64,000 nucleotides of DNA from Magnetococcales bacterium (GTDB lineage Bacteria; Pseudomonadota; Magnetococcia; Magnetococcales; JADGBX01). The position numbers and the translations under genes were made by a program. Shown one piece after another: positions 1 to 7,309 of the stretch (its first letter is position 1; each line of letters starts with the position of its first letter). The notes under the pieces were generated by a model. That model had not been told where the DNA came from, searched no databases, and saw nothing but the letters and a program-made list of their open reading frames with translations. The DNA lies in the NCBI GenBank assembly GCA_015231265.1, contig JADGBX010000004.1, positions 1-64,000 of the forward strand, in the 5' to 3' direction.

Positions 1-1331
1 AGCCAGACCCGAATATTTCTCAAATGGGCTGGATTACAGAGAGGCTGCCAATCACTGCCGATACCGATCACATCGCTGTGCTGGAATCCGAAACGCACCG
101 TCTGACCAAGAAACACTTCAATCAAGCGGCTGTTATTGCGTTTGAAGATCTCCGTTCCCAACGTTTCAATACAGTGGAGCGCCGTATCCGGAAATCGTTT
201 GATGTTGCTTTTCAACAGCGCAAACATCCGGAGAAGAAAATCCTCCAGCTCACGCGGGCGCTGTTTGAGTCGTACCAGTCGCAGCAGATTTCGGTTGAGA
301 TCTCGCAGAGTCTCTTCATGGATCAACCCAAGCCCGTCGATCTCCAGAATGTGAACGGAGAAGCGGAGATTGTGACTGATTCGTGAGAGTGCATCGTTCT
401 GTGCATCCTGACGGGATATTTCCGAATGCGCTCTTCCACTCCGTGCCAGTTCTGAGGCCGCCTGCTTGTAACCACGGACCAAATCAAGAAACGAGGGAAA
501 ATCGATCAGCTTCCTGAGATGTTGATGAAGGAAGGGATCACCAAGCGCCCCACTGACGGCAGCCTCCCCTTCCCAGACCGCCAGCGACCGAAGATACTCC
601 TCCAAAGATCGATGTGAGATCTTCTCGAAACAGCGGCACCCCTCACGCTCAAAAGAGTCGGGATCCGGTTGATTCAACCAGTATCCGTAGGTGGCTCTTA
701 ATGCTCTCACGGCAAGGGTGCGGATGATCACCGGATCTAGAGGTAGAGGATAGTCGTCCCCATCAACGCCATGGTCCGTCCGAGCGTGACGAACGAGGAT
801 CGTCACAGTTCTCCGCACCGGCTGGTGGGTCTGTGACAGAAGAAGAAGAGTCCCCTCATCAAACTCTGAAAACCTGGCAATAACTGCATCAAAAACGGAT
901 GAAAAACGGGCAAGGCGTCCGTCGGACATCAATACGGCAACGGCATGAAGGTAGGCGGTCAACACCTCCAGTGCTTCATAGCGCTCCGACTCAGTGCGAC
1001 TCTCGTTGATTGCTTGAAAAAAGAGATCCACAAAGGTGGCAAAGAAGTTGTGTCCCTCTTCATGATCAATATATTGGTTGAGACAGGAGCGGCTCAGTAG
1101 AAAACGGCGGAGCTCAGGAAGAATGAGACGCCAGTTGCGAAACGGGTGACTCAGTTCTACAAGGAGACGTTCCAGAGTTCGACTCACACCAGCCAGACCG
1201 GCCACCGGCTCAAGAAGTCGAACATGTTCCGGAGCAATGGAAACCGAATCGACAGCTGTTTCGCGAAGATTGGCCCGCAGGGCACTTGATTGCAGAGAAT
1301 GGGCGTGATCCATTCTGGAAACGGGTGTCAT
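1..1331 (-). CDS. PEP/pyruvate-binding-type protein, N-terminal part (partial)
   Basis: This frame is open on the minus strand from about 1331 to the left edge, so the C-terminal part is outside the window; the ORF track omits it because it has no stop here. My translation gives about 440 residues with no signal peptide or membrane segment. Near the end it reads RFPDTALHCIETLG, then NNSRLIEVFL and NPAHLRNIRVW. I recall such motifs in the helical N-terminal region of large proteins that later carry a PEP/pyruvate-binding (PPDK-type) domain. That recollection is the only basis for the name, and the catalytic part is not visible. ATG at 1331 and an in-frame ATG at 1313 are possible starts, and GTG at 1340 lies closer to a GGGAGG motif. 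The plus-strand ORFs in this stretch are shadows. Confidence 0.5.
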   Translation of the reverse strand, partial: MTPVSRMDHAHSLQSSALRANLRETAVDSVSIAPEHVRLLEPVAGLAGVSRTLERLLVELSHPFRNWRLILPELRRFLLSRSCLNQYIDHEEGHNFFATFVDLFFQAINESRTESERYEALEVLTAYLHAVAVLMSDGRLARFSSVFDAVIARFSEFDEGTLLLLSQTHQPVRRTVTILVRHARTDHGVDGDDYPLPLDPVIIRTLAVRALRATYGYWLNQPDPDSFEREGCRCFEKISHRSLEEYLRSLAVWEGEAAVSGALGDPFLHQHLRKLIDFPSFLDLVRGYKQAASELARSGRAHSEISRQDAQNDALSRISHNLRFSVHILEIDGLGLIHEETLRDLNRNLLRLVRLKQRPRELEDFLLRMFALLKSNIKRFPDTALHCIETLGTEIFKRNNSRLIEVFLGQTVRFGFQHSDVIGIGSDWQPLCNPAHLRNIRVW

Positions 1332-1598
1332 GAACCGCACGTTCCCTCCCGGTGATGTGGATGACGATTCAGTCACGAAAACTTGCCCTTCCCTTCCATT
1401 CCTGCACGAACCGCGTCATACTCACCCGCTTGAAATGACATATGCATGAGGTATCGTTCATATCGCTTGGGAATCGGCACCATGACAGCCATCCCTTGCC
1501 CTGGACACGAATACCGTTAGAGTAGTGTATATTTCAGCTGCTGACAATACGGAGCAGCGGTCTCAAACCACCTTTGGTTCAGAGTTTGGAACGACTCC

Positions 1599-2045
1599 AT
1601 GCCAAGAATTCGCCTTACTGAAACGATCCCTTATACACCGGATCAGGTCTACGGCCTCATCGTCGATGTTGAGAGCTATCCACAGTTTCTGCCGTGGTGT
1701 GTCTCAACGCGTAAATTCGACGTTGAAGAGGAGCAGTTCATTGCCGAACTGACCATCGCCTTCAAAGGGATCCGTCAGAGTTTTCAAACTATTGACAGGG
1801 TTATTCCTGGCAAACAAGTTGACATCCATCTCAAATCAGGACCGTTTCGTCATCTGACGAGTCACTGGCGCCTGACACCCCAATCCAACGACTCAACACG
1901 CATCGACTTTTCCATCGATTTCCAGTTCAAAAGCCGAATCATGAATATGACGGTCGGCCCGGTTTTCACCCACGCTGCCAAGCAGATGGTGGCCGCCTTC
2001 CGGAGTCGTGCACAAGCACTGTACGGTTCGGACGCCGCCTCCTGA
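1599..2045 (+). CDS. RatA/COQ10-like START-domain protein (first copy)
   Basis: A 148-residue protein spanning one START/polyketide-cyclase-like domain. The opening RLTETIPYTPDQVYGLIVDVESYPQFLPWC is typical of the COQ10/RatA family: an N-terminal strand, a helix, then the Y-P-x-F-L-P-W signature. The end, with FTHAAKQMVAAFRSRAQALYG, is the usual long C-terminal helix. Family members bind hydrophobic ligands; COQ10 proteins assist ubiquinone function, while E. coli RatA was described as an inhibitor of ribosome association. Sequence alone does not tell which role applies. GGAACG precedes the ATG. A paralogue follows 132 bp downstream on the same strand. Ubiquinone support fits a genome with bc1 and succinate dehydrogenase, but that is inference. 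Confidence 0.85.
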   Translation: MPRIRLTETIPYTPDQVYGLIVDVESYPQFLPWCVSTRKFDVEEEQFIAELTIAFKGIRQSFQTIDRVIPGKQVDIHLKSGPFRHLTSHWRLTPQSNDSTRIDFSIDFQFKSRIMNMTVGPVFTHAAKQMVAAFRSRAQALYGSDAAS

Positions 2046-2103
2046 ACAGGTGCTGCTTATCCACAAACCTGTTGCGCCTGTTTCACGAAGAAACTCCAGG
2101 CTG

Positions 2104-2129
2104 TTGACACACCACTCACTCCCTATTAT
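2104..2129 (+). promoter_or_regulatory. Weak sigma70-like promoter candidate before second RatA-like gene
   Basis: A perfect TTGACA lies at 2104-2109, followed by the AT-rich stretch CTATTATTG. The best -10 matches give spacers of only 15 to 16 bases, so only the -35 element is convincing. If used, it would give the second START-domain gene its own transcript. Confidence 0.3.
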
Positions 2130-2177
2130 TGCCTCAGAGACCCCATCGGTCTCTGCAACACATAAAGGTGGATAACG

Positions 2178-2603
2178 ATGAAAAGCGTCGCCACTGAAAC
2201 TGTCCCGTTCACTCCGCAACAGATGTATGACCTCGTCGTGGATATGGACAGTTATCCAGAATTCATCCCCTGGTGCACGGCTGCCGGCAAATATGATGAG
2301 ACCGATACCTCGTTCGTTGCCGAGATGACGGTCTCCTTTAAAGCCGTTCGCGAAACGTTTCGCACCCTGGACACCGTTGAGCCGGGAAAACGAATCACCA
2401 TCAACTTGATGTCCGGTCCGTTCAAAGAGTTAAAAAGCGAGTGGCGCTTTTCAGAGGTTCCTCGTGGTTGTAAGATCGATTTTTCCATCGAGTTCAGCTT
2501 CAAGAACAGATTGATGGATATGACTCTCGGGCCGGTTTTCGGACAGGCTACAAAAAAAATGGTCAAAGCGTTTCGTGATCGCGCGAAGGCCCTCTATGGT
2601 TGA
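2178..2603 (+). CDS. RatA/COQ10-like START-domain protein (second copy)
   Basis: A 141-residue paralogue of the preceding gene with the same layout: VPFTPQQMYDLVVDMDSYPEFIPWC near the N terminus and GPVFGQATKKMVKAFRDRAKALYG at the end. By eye about half of the residues match the first copy, so this looks like an old tandem duplication rather than a recent one. It begins with a good ribosome site (AAGGTGG, then ATAACG before ATG). The role is in the COQ10/RatA family, probably binding a quinone or other lipid. Having two copies side by side suggests the two have diverged in ligand or partner. Confidence 0.85.
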   Translation: MKSVATETVPFTPQQMYDLVVDMDSYPEFIPWCTAAGKYDETDTSFVAEMTVSFKAVRETFRTLDTVEPGKRITINLMSGPFKELKSEWRFSEVPRGCKIDFSIEFSFKNRLMDMTLGPVFGQATKKMVKAFRDRAKALYG

Positions 2604-2609
2604 GACGGT

Positions 2610-2636
2610 ATCGACGATTGCAGAGAGATCGTCGAT
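2610..2636 (+). other. Hairpin after second RatA-like gene
   Basis: A perfect 9-base inverted repeat, ATCGACGAT and ATCGTCGAT, with a 9-base loop starts 6 bases after the stop codon. There is no T-run, so it is more likely an mRNA 3' stabiliser or a weak terminator than a classical intrinsic terminator. Confidence 0.4.
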
Positions 2637-2710
2637 GGTTCACAATGCATACTTAGAGTAGTTTCCAAGAATGACAACCCCTTTTCCCAATCCTTTGGAG
2701 TATCAAATCC

Positions 2711-3739
2711 ATGATTAGGCCCATGCCCAAAGCACTGAGTGCGCTGTTGACCGGCGTCTTCATGATGACACTGTTCAGTCTCCCGGTTTCAGCCGCTCCG
2801 GTGGCAAAAATCGGATCCTGGACACTCCAGATGGGTGATGTTGATAAAGCGCTTGAGAGCAAAATCCACAAGATCAAAACCAACCTTTACCGCCTCCGAA
2901 TGGAGTATGTGCGTGAACAGGTTCGGGATCATCTGATGGAGAAGGAGGCCAAGGCGCAAGGTATCAGCAGCAAAGAGCTTTGGAAGAAAGAGATCGAAGC
3001 CAAAGCGAATGCTCCCACCGACGAGCAGGTCAAAGCCTTTATCGACCAGAACAAAGCCAATCTTCCCAATGAAGGAAAGGGGATGGAGGGGAGAATCAGC
3101 GATTTCATGCGGAGTCAGAAAACGCAAATTCTTGAAGGCCAGTACCTGATCATTCTCGCTAAGAAATATGATGCAGAGATTCTACTTGAGAAACCAACCC
3201 CGCCACGCATGAACGTGACAGGGCCGACCGATCTTTCAAAAGGAGATGCCTCAGCTCCGATCACGATCATTGAGTTCTCTGATTTCGAGTGTCGTTTCTG
3301 CAAAAAAGCGACCCAGGTTGTAGATGTGGTCATGAAACACTACGGCCCAAAAACCCGTCTGGTTTATCGCCATTTCCCCATGTCCTTCCATAAACAGGCT
3401 CCCAAAGCTTCTGAAGCTTCGCTCTGTGCGGCCGATCAGAAAAAATTCTGGGAGTATCATGACGCCCTGTTCGACAATCCGAAGAAACTCCATCGCAAAG
3501 GGCTGACAGAACTGGCCAAAGAAGTCGGATTGAATGTTGAAACCTTCGACACCTGCCTCGACTCTGGTAATAAAGCTGCACGTGTGAAACAGGATCTCGC
3601 TGACGGTAAGAAACTCGGCATTACAGGCACCCCCACCTTCTTCATCAATGGGCTCCAGTTGGTTGGTGCCGTTCCTCCCCAGGAGTTCCGTCGGATCATC
3701 GATGCTGAACTCGAGCGTCTGGAAGGCTCAACGAAATAG
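2711..3739 (+). CDS. Periplasmic DsbA-family thiol oxidoreductase with helical N-terminal domain
   Basis: This 342-residue secreted protein begins with a signal peptide (ALSALLTGVFMMTLFSLPVSAAP). Residues of about 30-150 form a charged, helix-rich region resembling the N-terminal part of SurA-type chaperones (WTLQMGDVDKAL, YVREQVRDHLMEKEAKAQG). Residues of about 165-335 are a DsbA/DsbG-like thioredoxin fold with the redox motif FECRFCKKA (CRFC) and the cis-proline region GITGTPTFFINGLQLVGA. It probably oxidises or isomerises disulfides in exported proteins. Two further cysteines (SLCAA, DTCLD) lie in the inserted helical domain, as in many DsbA-like proteins. A GGAG site stands before the ATG. 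The combination of a chaperone-like head and a thiol oxidoreductase is seen in some proteobacterial thioredoxin-domain proteins. Confidence 0.85.
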   Translation: MIRPMPKALSALLTGVFMMTLFSLPVSAAPVAKIGSWTLQMGDVDKALESKIHKIKTNLYRLRMEYVREQVRDHLMEKEAKAQGISSKELWKKEIEAKANAPTDEQVKAFIDQNKANLPNEGKGMEGRISDFMRSQKTQILEGQYLIILAKKYDAEILLEKPTPPRMNVTGPTDLSKGDASAPITIIEFSDFECRFCKKATQVVDVVMKHYGPKTRLVYRHFPMSFHKQAPKASEASLCAADQKKFWEYHDALFDNPKKLHRKGLTELAKEVGLNVETFDTCLDSGNKAARVKQDLADGKKLGITGTPTFFINGLQLVGAVPPQEFRRIIDAELERLEGSTK

Positions 3740-3768
3740 ATAGAGATGCAAACGACATGACAGCGTCG

Positions 3769-4281
3769 TTAAGAGCGGTAGAGCGGGTTTCTCCGGAATG
3801 AAAGACCGGGGAAGCCCGTCTGCCGTAACGCCTCGTAGAGAACAATGGAGACGCTGTTGGCCAGATTGAGGCTCCTAGCATCGGGAATCATAGGGATGCG
3901 CAACAGAGACTCACTGTATTGATTGCGGATCGATTCCGGCAGACCACTCCCTTCGGACCCGAACAAGAAGCGGTCCCCTTCCCTGTATTCAGGCTTGGTG
4001 TAGCACCTATTGCCGTGTGTTGTCAGAGCAAAGGTGCGAACATCGGGTTCAGTCCTGGCAAGGTAGTCATCCCAATCCCGGTAGCGTTGCACGTCAGCCA
4101 GCTCCCGATAATCCATCCCTGCCCGTTTCACCGACGCCTCATCCAGACGAAAACTTAATGGCCCAACAAGGTGTAAAACAGAGTCAGAAACAGCGCACAA
4201 ACGAATAATATTTCCTGTATTTGGTGGAATCTCCGGACGGTGGAGAACGACATGGAATGTTCCTAAATTTATGTTTTTCAT
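3769..4281 (-). CDS. trmL: tRNA (cytidine(34)-2'-O)-methyltransferase
   Basis: A 170-residue SPOUT methyltransferase of the TrmL/YibK type, which 2'-O-methylates the wobble base of some leucine tRNAs using S-adenosylmethionine. The three SPOUT motifs are visible: PEIPPNTGNIIRLC near the N terminus, FGSEGSGLPE at about residue 110, and IPMIPDARSLNLANSVSIVLYEAL in the knot-forming C-terminal region. The length matches the minimal single-domain family. It is convergent with the upstream thiol oxidoreductase gene, ending 29 bases from it. The gene starts with ATG at 4281 and shares its upstream region with petA. Confidence 0.92.
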   Translation of the reverse strand: MKNINLGTFHVVLHRPEIPPNTGNIIRLCAVSDSVLHLVGPLSFRLDEASVKRAGMDYRELADVQRYRDWDDYLARTEPDVRTFALTTHGNRCYTKPEYREGDRFLFGSEGSGLPESIRNQYSESLLRIPMIPDARSLNLANSVSIVLYEALRQTGFPGLSFRRNPLYRS

Positions 4282-4423
4282 GAGATCTTATTTCACATTT
4301 ATAAAAGGTTATTTCAGGTTTCGTATTCTATCGGATCAGGAACTGACCCACCACATCATCACCGACTCGGATCAATTCATCCAGCCTCAATCACACCAAT
4401 TTCTTATCAGGGCATAAAACGGG

Positions 4424-4452
4424 TTGACGAAACCGAAGAAGTTCTGAATAGT
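4424..4452 (+). promoter_or_regulatory. Sigma70-like promoter of petABC
   Basis: TTGACG (5 of 6 consensus) at 4424-4429, a 17-base spacer and AATAGT (4 of 6) at 4447-4452. This would start transcription near 4459 and leave a leader of about 115 bases before petA. Confidence 0.5.
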
Positions 4453-4573
4453 TGTCGCTTTAAATAATGGGTCGAACAGATCCGCAGGAAGCGGATCATC
4501 CCTTTGCAAGAAAGCAGAAGGGAATGTTCCTGGAAATGAATCAGTTTTCAATCACGGGAGGCCAAGAGAGCCC

Positions 4574-5101
4574 ATGGTTAACGAACAAGGCGAAAATCGC
4601 CGAGACTTTCTGATGCTCGCGACAGGGGCTGTCGGCGCGGTGGGAGTGGCCGGCGCTGCATGGCCCTTCATCAAATCGATGAGCCCCTCAGCCGACGTCC
4701 TTGCTCAGGCAACGACGGAAGTGGACATCAGCACACTCTCCGAAGGTCAGATGATCACCGTACCCTGGCAGGGTAAACCGGTGTTCATTCTCCATCGCAC
4801 ACAAGCACAGATCGACGAAGCGGTCAAAGACGACGGTCAGGCTATGCGTGACCCGGAGAAAGACGGCGATCGGATCCAAAAACCGGAATGGCTCGTTGTT
4901 CTGGCTCTCTGCACCCATCTCGGTTGCGTTCCCCAGCCTATCGGAACCGGCGAGTACGGCGGTTTTCTCTGTCCCTGTCACGGCACCCACTACGATACCT
5001 CTGGTCGCATCCGCAAGGGTCCGGCTCCGAAGAATCTCCCGGTGCCCCATTACGAGTTCAAAGACGACAGCACACTCGTGATCGGCAAGGCCATCGCCTG
5101 A
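4574..5101 (+). CDS. petA: Ubiquinol-cytochrome c reductase, Rieske iron-sulfur subunit
   Basis: The 175-residue Rieske protein of the bc1 complex takes the first electron from ubiquinol at the Qo site and passes it to cytochrome c1. Residues of about 8-30 contain a Tat-type signal anchor ([20 protein letters not shown]), so the folded [2Fe-2S] protein is exported by Tat and stays anchored. The cluster-binding boxes CTHLGCVP and CPCHGTHYD are both intact, giving two Cys and two His ligands plus the structural disulfide cysteines. The C terminus [13 protein letters not shown] is standard. The gene is first in a petABC operon, 22 bases ahead of cytochrome b. Confidence 0.97.
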   Translation: MVNEQGENRRDFLMLATGAVGAVGVAGAAWPFIKSMSPSADVLAQATTEVDISTLSEGQMITVPWQGKPVFILHRTQAQIDEAVKDDGQAMRDPEKDGDRIQKPEWLVVLALCTHLGCVPQPIGTGEYGGFLCPCHGTHYDTSGRIRKGPAPKNLPVPHYEFKDDSTLVIGKAIA

Positions 5102-5123
5102 TCGAGATAAGGAGGTTTTTCCC

Positions 5124-6332
5124 GTGTTCAAGAATATCATGGCTTGGGTGGATGAGCGTCTGCCCGTCAGCGATCTTATCAAGAGCCAGCTTACCGAATA
5201 TCCCGCCCCTAAGAATCTGAATTATTGGTGGAACTTCGGCTCTTTGGCCCTTCTCGTCCTGGTGATTCAGCTCGCCACCGGCATCTTCCTTGTGATGCAC
5301 TACAAACCGGATGCCGCGCTTGCATTCGACTCAGTCGAACACATCATGCGTGACGTCAATTTCGGTTGGTTGCTTCGCTATATGCATGCCAACGGTGCGT
5401 CATTCTTCTTCATCGCCGTCTACATCCACATTCTCCGTGGCATGTACTACGGCTCCTACCGCAAACCCCGTGAGATTCTCTGGTGGTTTGGTATCGTCAT
5501 CTTCTTCCTGTTGATGGGTACCGCCTTCATGGGTTATGTGCTTCCTTGGGGCCAGATGTCCTACTGGGGCGCTGCGGTTATCACCAACCTGATGAGTGCT
5601 GTTCCCGTTGTTGGTGAGGATCTGGTGATCTGGGTCTGGGGTGGATTCTCCGTCGGTGATCCGACTCTGAATCGCTTCTTCTCTCTCCACTATCTGATGC
5701 CTTTCCTCGTGACCGGCATGGTTGTTCTGCACCTGTGGGCACTGCACGCTGTTCACTCGAACAACCCGGATGGTATCGACCTGGAGAAGAAAGACACCAT
5801 CCCGTTCCATCCCTACTACACCGTTAAGGATCTCTACGGTGTCGGTGTCTTCCTGCTGATCTACTGCTTCTTTGTCTTCTTCGCGCCCAACGCCTTTCTG
5901 GAGCCCGATAACTACATCGAAGCCAATCCGATGCAGACCCCTGCGCACATTGTTCCGGAGTGGTACTTCCTGCCCTTCTACGCTATCCTGCGCTCCATCG
6001 ACTTCCTGGGCACCTTCAGCAAACTGGCTGGTGTGATCGCCATGATCGGCTCCATCGCCATCCTGTTCGTGCTGCCTTTCCTGGATCGTTCGCCAGCCCG
6101 CTCATTCCGGTACCGCCCCATCAGTAAGGTGCTGTTCTGGATCTTCTTCGTTGACTGCGTCATCCTCGGTTGGGTTGGGTACAACCCCTCTGATGCCGTC
6201 GTCCTCGGTGGGATTCCCATCGTCTATGTCGGACGTGCTGCTTCGGCCGTCTACTTCGGGTACTTCGTACTGATCTGGATTATTACGGCCTTCGGAATCG
6301 AGAAGCCCAAACCCCAGCCCAAGAGCCTTTAA
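5124..6332 (+). CDS. petB: Cytochrome b of the bc1 complex
   Basis: This 402-residue integral membrane protein carries both haems b and the Qo and Qi quinone sites. The haem-ligand pairs are seen in [22 protein letters not shown] (helix B) and in [23 protein letters not shown] (helix D). The Qo motif PEWY appears in [14 protein letters not shown]. Eight membrane helices can be traced, which with the length makes it a full bc1-type cytochrome b rather than the split b6/subunit IV form. A strong AAGGAGG site precedes the start. It sits between the Rieske and cytochrome c1 genes, as usual in proteobacteria. The symbol petB is used here; fbcB is the synonym. Confidence 0.97.
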   Translation: MFKNIMAWVDERLPVSDLIKSQLTEYPAPKNLNYWWNFGSLALLVLVIQLATGIFLVMHYKPDAALAFDSVEHIMRDVNFGWLLRYMHANGASFFFIAVYIHILRGMYYGSYRKPREILWWFGIVIFFLLMGTAFMGYVLPWGQMSYWGAAVITNLMSAVPVVGEDLVIWVWGGFSVGDPTLNRFFSLHYLMPFLVTGMVVLHLWALHAVHSNNPDGIDLEKKDTIPFHPYYTVKDLYGVGVFLLIYCFFVFFAPNAFLEPDNYIEANPMQTPAHIVPEWYFLPFYAILRSIDFLGTFSKLAGVIAMIGSIAILFVLPFLDRSPARSFRYRPISKVLFWIFFVDCVILGWVGYNPSDAVVLGGIPIVYVGRAASAVYFGYFVLIWIITAFGIEKPKPQPKSL

Positions 6333-6347
6333 GGGGAGGTTGATATC

Positions 6348-7178
6348 ATGACGTTCAACTCTTTAGTCAAAGCAACCGCCCTGGTCCTGGCGCTGGCTAC
6401 GCCTCAGGCACTGCTCGCAGGTGGCGCCGCTGCTCCTCTTCCCACGCAGGATTGGGAACATAAGGGAATGTTCGGGGAGTTTGACAACAACCAAATGAAA
6501 CGTGGTGCCCAAGTGACCGTCGAGGTGTGCATGGGCTGCCATTCGGTCAAATACATCAAGTTCGACTTCCTGCGTCAGTTCGGTTTTACCGAGCAGGAAG
6601 TGAAAGACATGGCAGAAAGCCAAGGCCAGACCAAGAAGAGCCGGATGATCTCTTCCATGTCCGAGGAGGATGCCAAAGACTCTTTTGGTGTCATTCCGCC
6701 TGATCTCTCTCTGATGACCAAAGCGAGAAAAGGGTACGAGGATTACACCTATGCCATGCTCACCGGTTATCTGAATGAAGATGAAAGCGAGCTCATCAAC
6801 AATGCGATGGAGGACGATGCCCTCTCCGACTCTGAGATTCAGAGCATCGCCGCCAAGCTCCATTTGAACCCGGATGATCCGGAAAAGGTCAAAGAGGTGG
6901 TCACCCGCATTCAGAATGGTGAAAACTTCAACAAGTACTACCCCGGCAACTTCTTTGCCATGCCACAACCGTTGATGGCTGATCAGGTTGAGTATGCAGA
7001 TGGCACCAAAACCGATCTGCATCAACTCGCCAAGGATACAACAGCCTTTCTGGCCTGGGCTGCCGAGCCGACGCTGATGGAACGCAAATCCACCGGTAAG
7101 GGTGTCTTGCTCTATCTGATCCTCTTGACTGCTCTGCTCTATGCAATTAAGCGTCGGATGTGGTCCAAGCTGCACTAA
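6348..7178 (+). CDS. petC: Cytochrome c1 of the bc1 complex
   Basis: A 276-residue periplasmic haem protein that receives electrons from the Rieske centre and reduces soluble cytochrome c. It has an N-terminal signal peptide (ATALVLALATPQALLAGGAA), a single c-type haem site CMGCH followed by SVKY at about residue 60, and a C-terminal membrane anchor (VLLYLILLTALLYAIKRRMW). The distal methionine is probably in the FFAMPQPL segment. An acidic, helical insertion around residues 140-190 (NEDESELINNAMEDDALSDSE) lengthens the middle of the protein compared with compact c1 proteins and may form the docking face for cytochrome c; that is inference. The gene starts 15 bases after petB and closes the operon. 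Confidence 0.95.
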   Translation: MTFNSLVKATALVLALATPQALLAGGAAAPLPTQDWEHKGMFGEFDNNQMKRGAQVTVEVCMGCHSVKYIKFDFLRQFGFTEQEVKDMAESQGQTKKSRMISSMSEEDAKDSFGVIPPDLSLMTKARKGYEDYTYAMLTGYLNEDESELINNAMEDDALSDSEIQSIAAKLHLNPDDPEKVKEVVTRIQNGENFNKYYPGNFFAMPQPLMADQVEYADGTKTDLHQLAKDTTAFLAWAAEPTLMERKSTGKGVLLYLILLTALLYAIKRRMWSKLH

Positions 7179-7227
7179 GCTAAAGGGTGTAAGGAGTCGA
7201 TTCCGGCTTCATCAACCTTGAAGAATC

Positions 7228-7262
7228 GAAACCCCTCGTCCATCATGGTCGAGGGGTTTTTC
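7228..7262 (+). terminator. Intrinsic terminator of petABC
   Basis: CCCCTCG and CGAGGGG pair around an 11-base loop, extended by flanking AAA/TTT pairs and followed by a run of Ts. It lies 50 bases after the petC stop and separates petABC from the FAAL gene. Confidence 0.85.
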
Positions 7263-7309
7263 CATTGTGTCCTCAACAGTGCTCTCGTTAACTGAAAGCG
7301 GCAGATCTC

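Noticed and set aside
24-386. Plus-strand ORF of 120 residues at the left edge
   Set aside because: It lies opposite a longer open minus-strand frame with family-like motifs, has no ribosome site and looks like a shadow.
3751-3770. AACGAC ... GTCGTT hairpin between the thiol oxidoreductase and trmL genes
   Set aside because: The stem is only 6 bases with no T-run on either strand; too weak to call a terminator.
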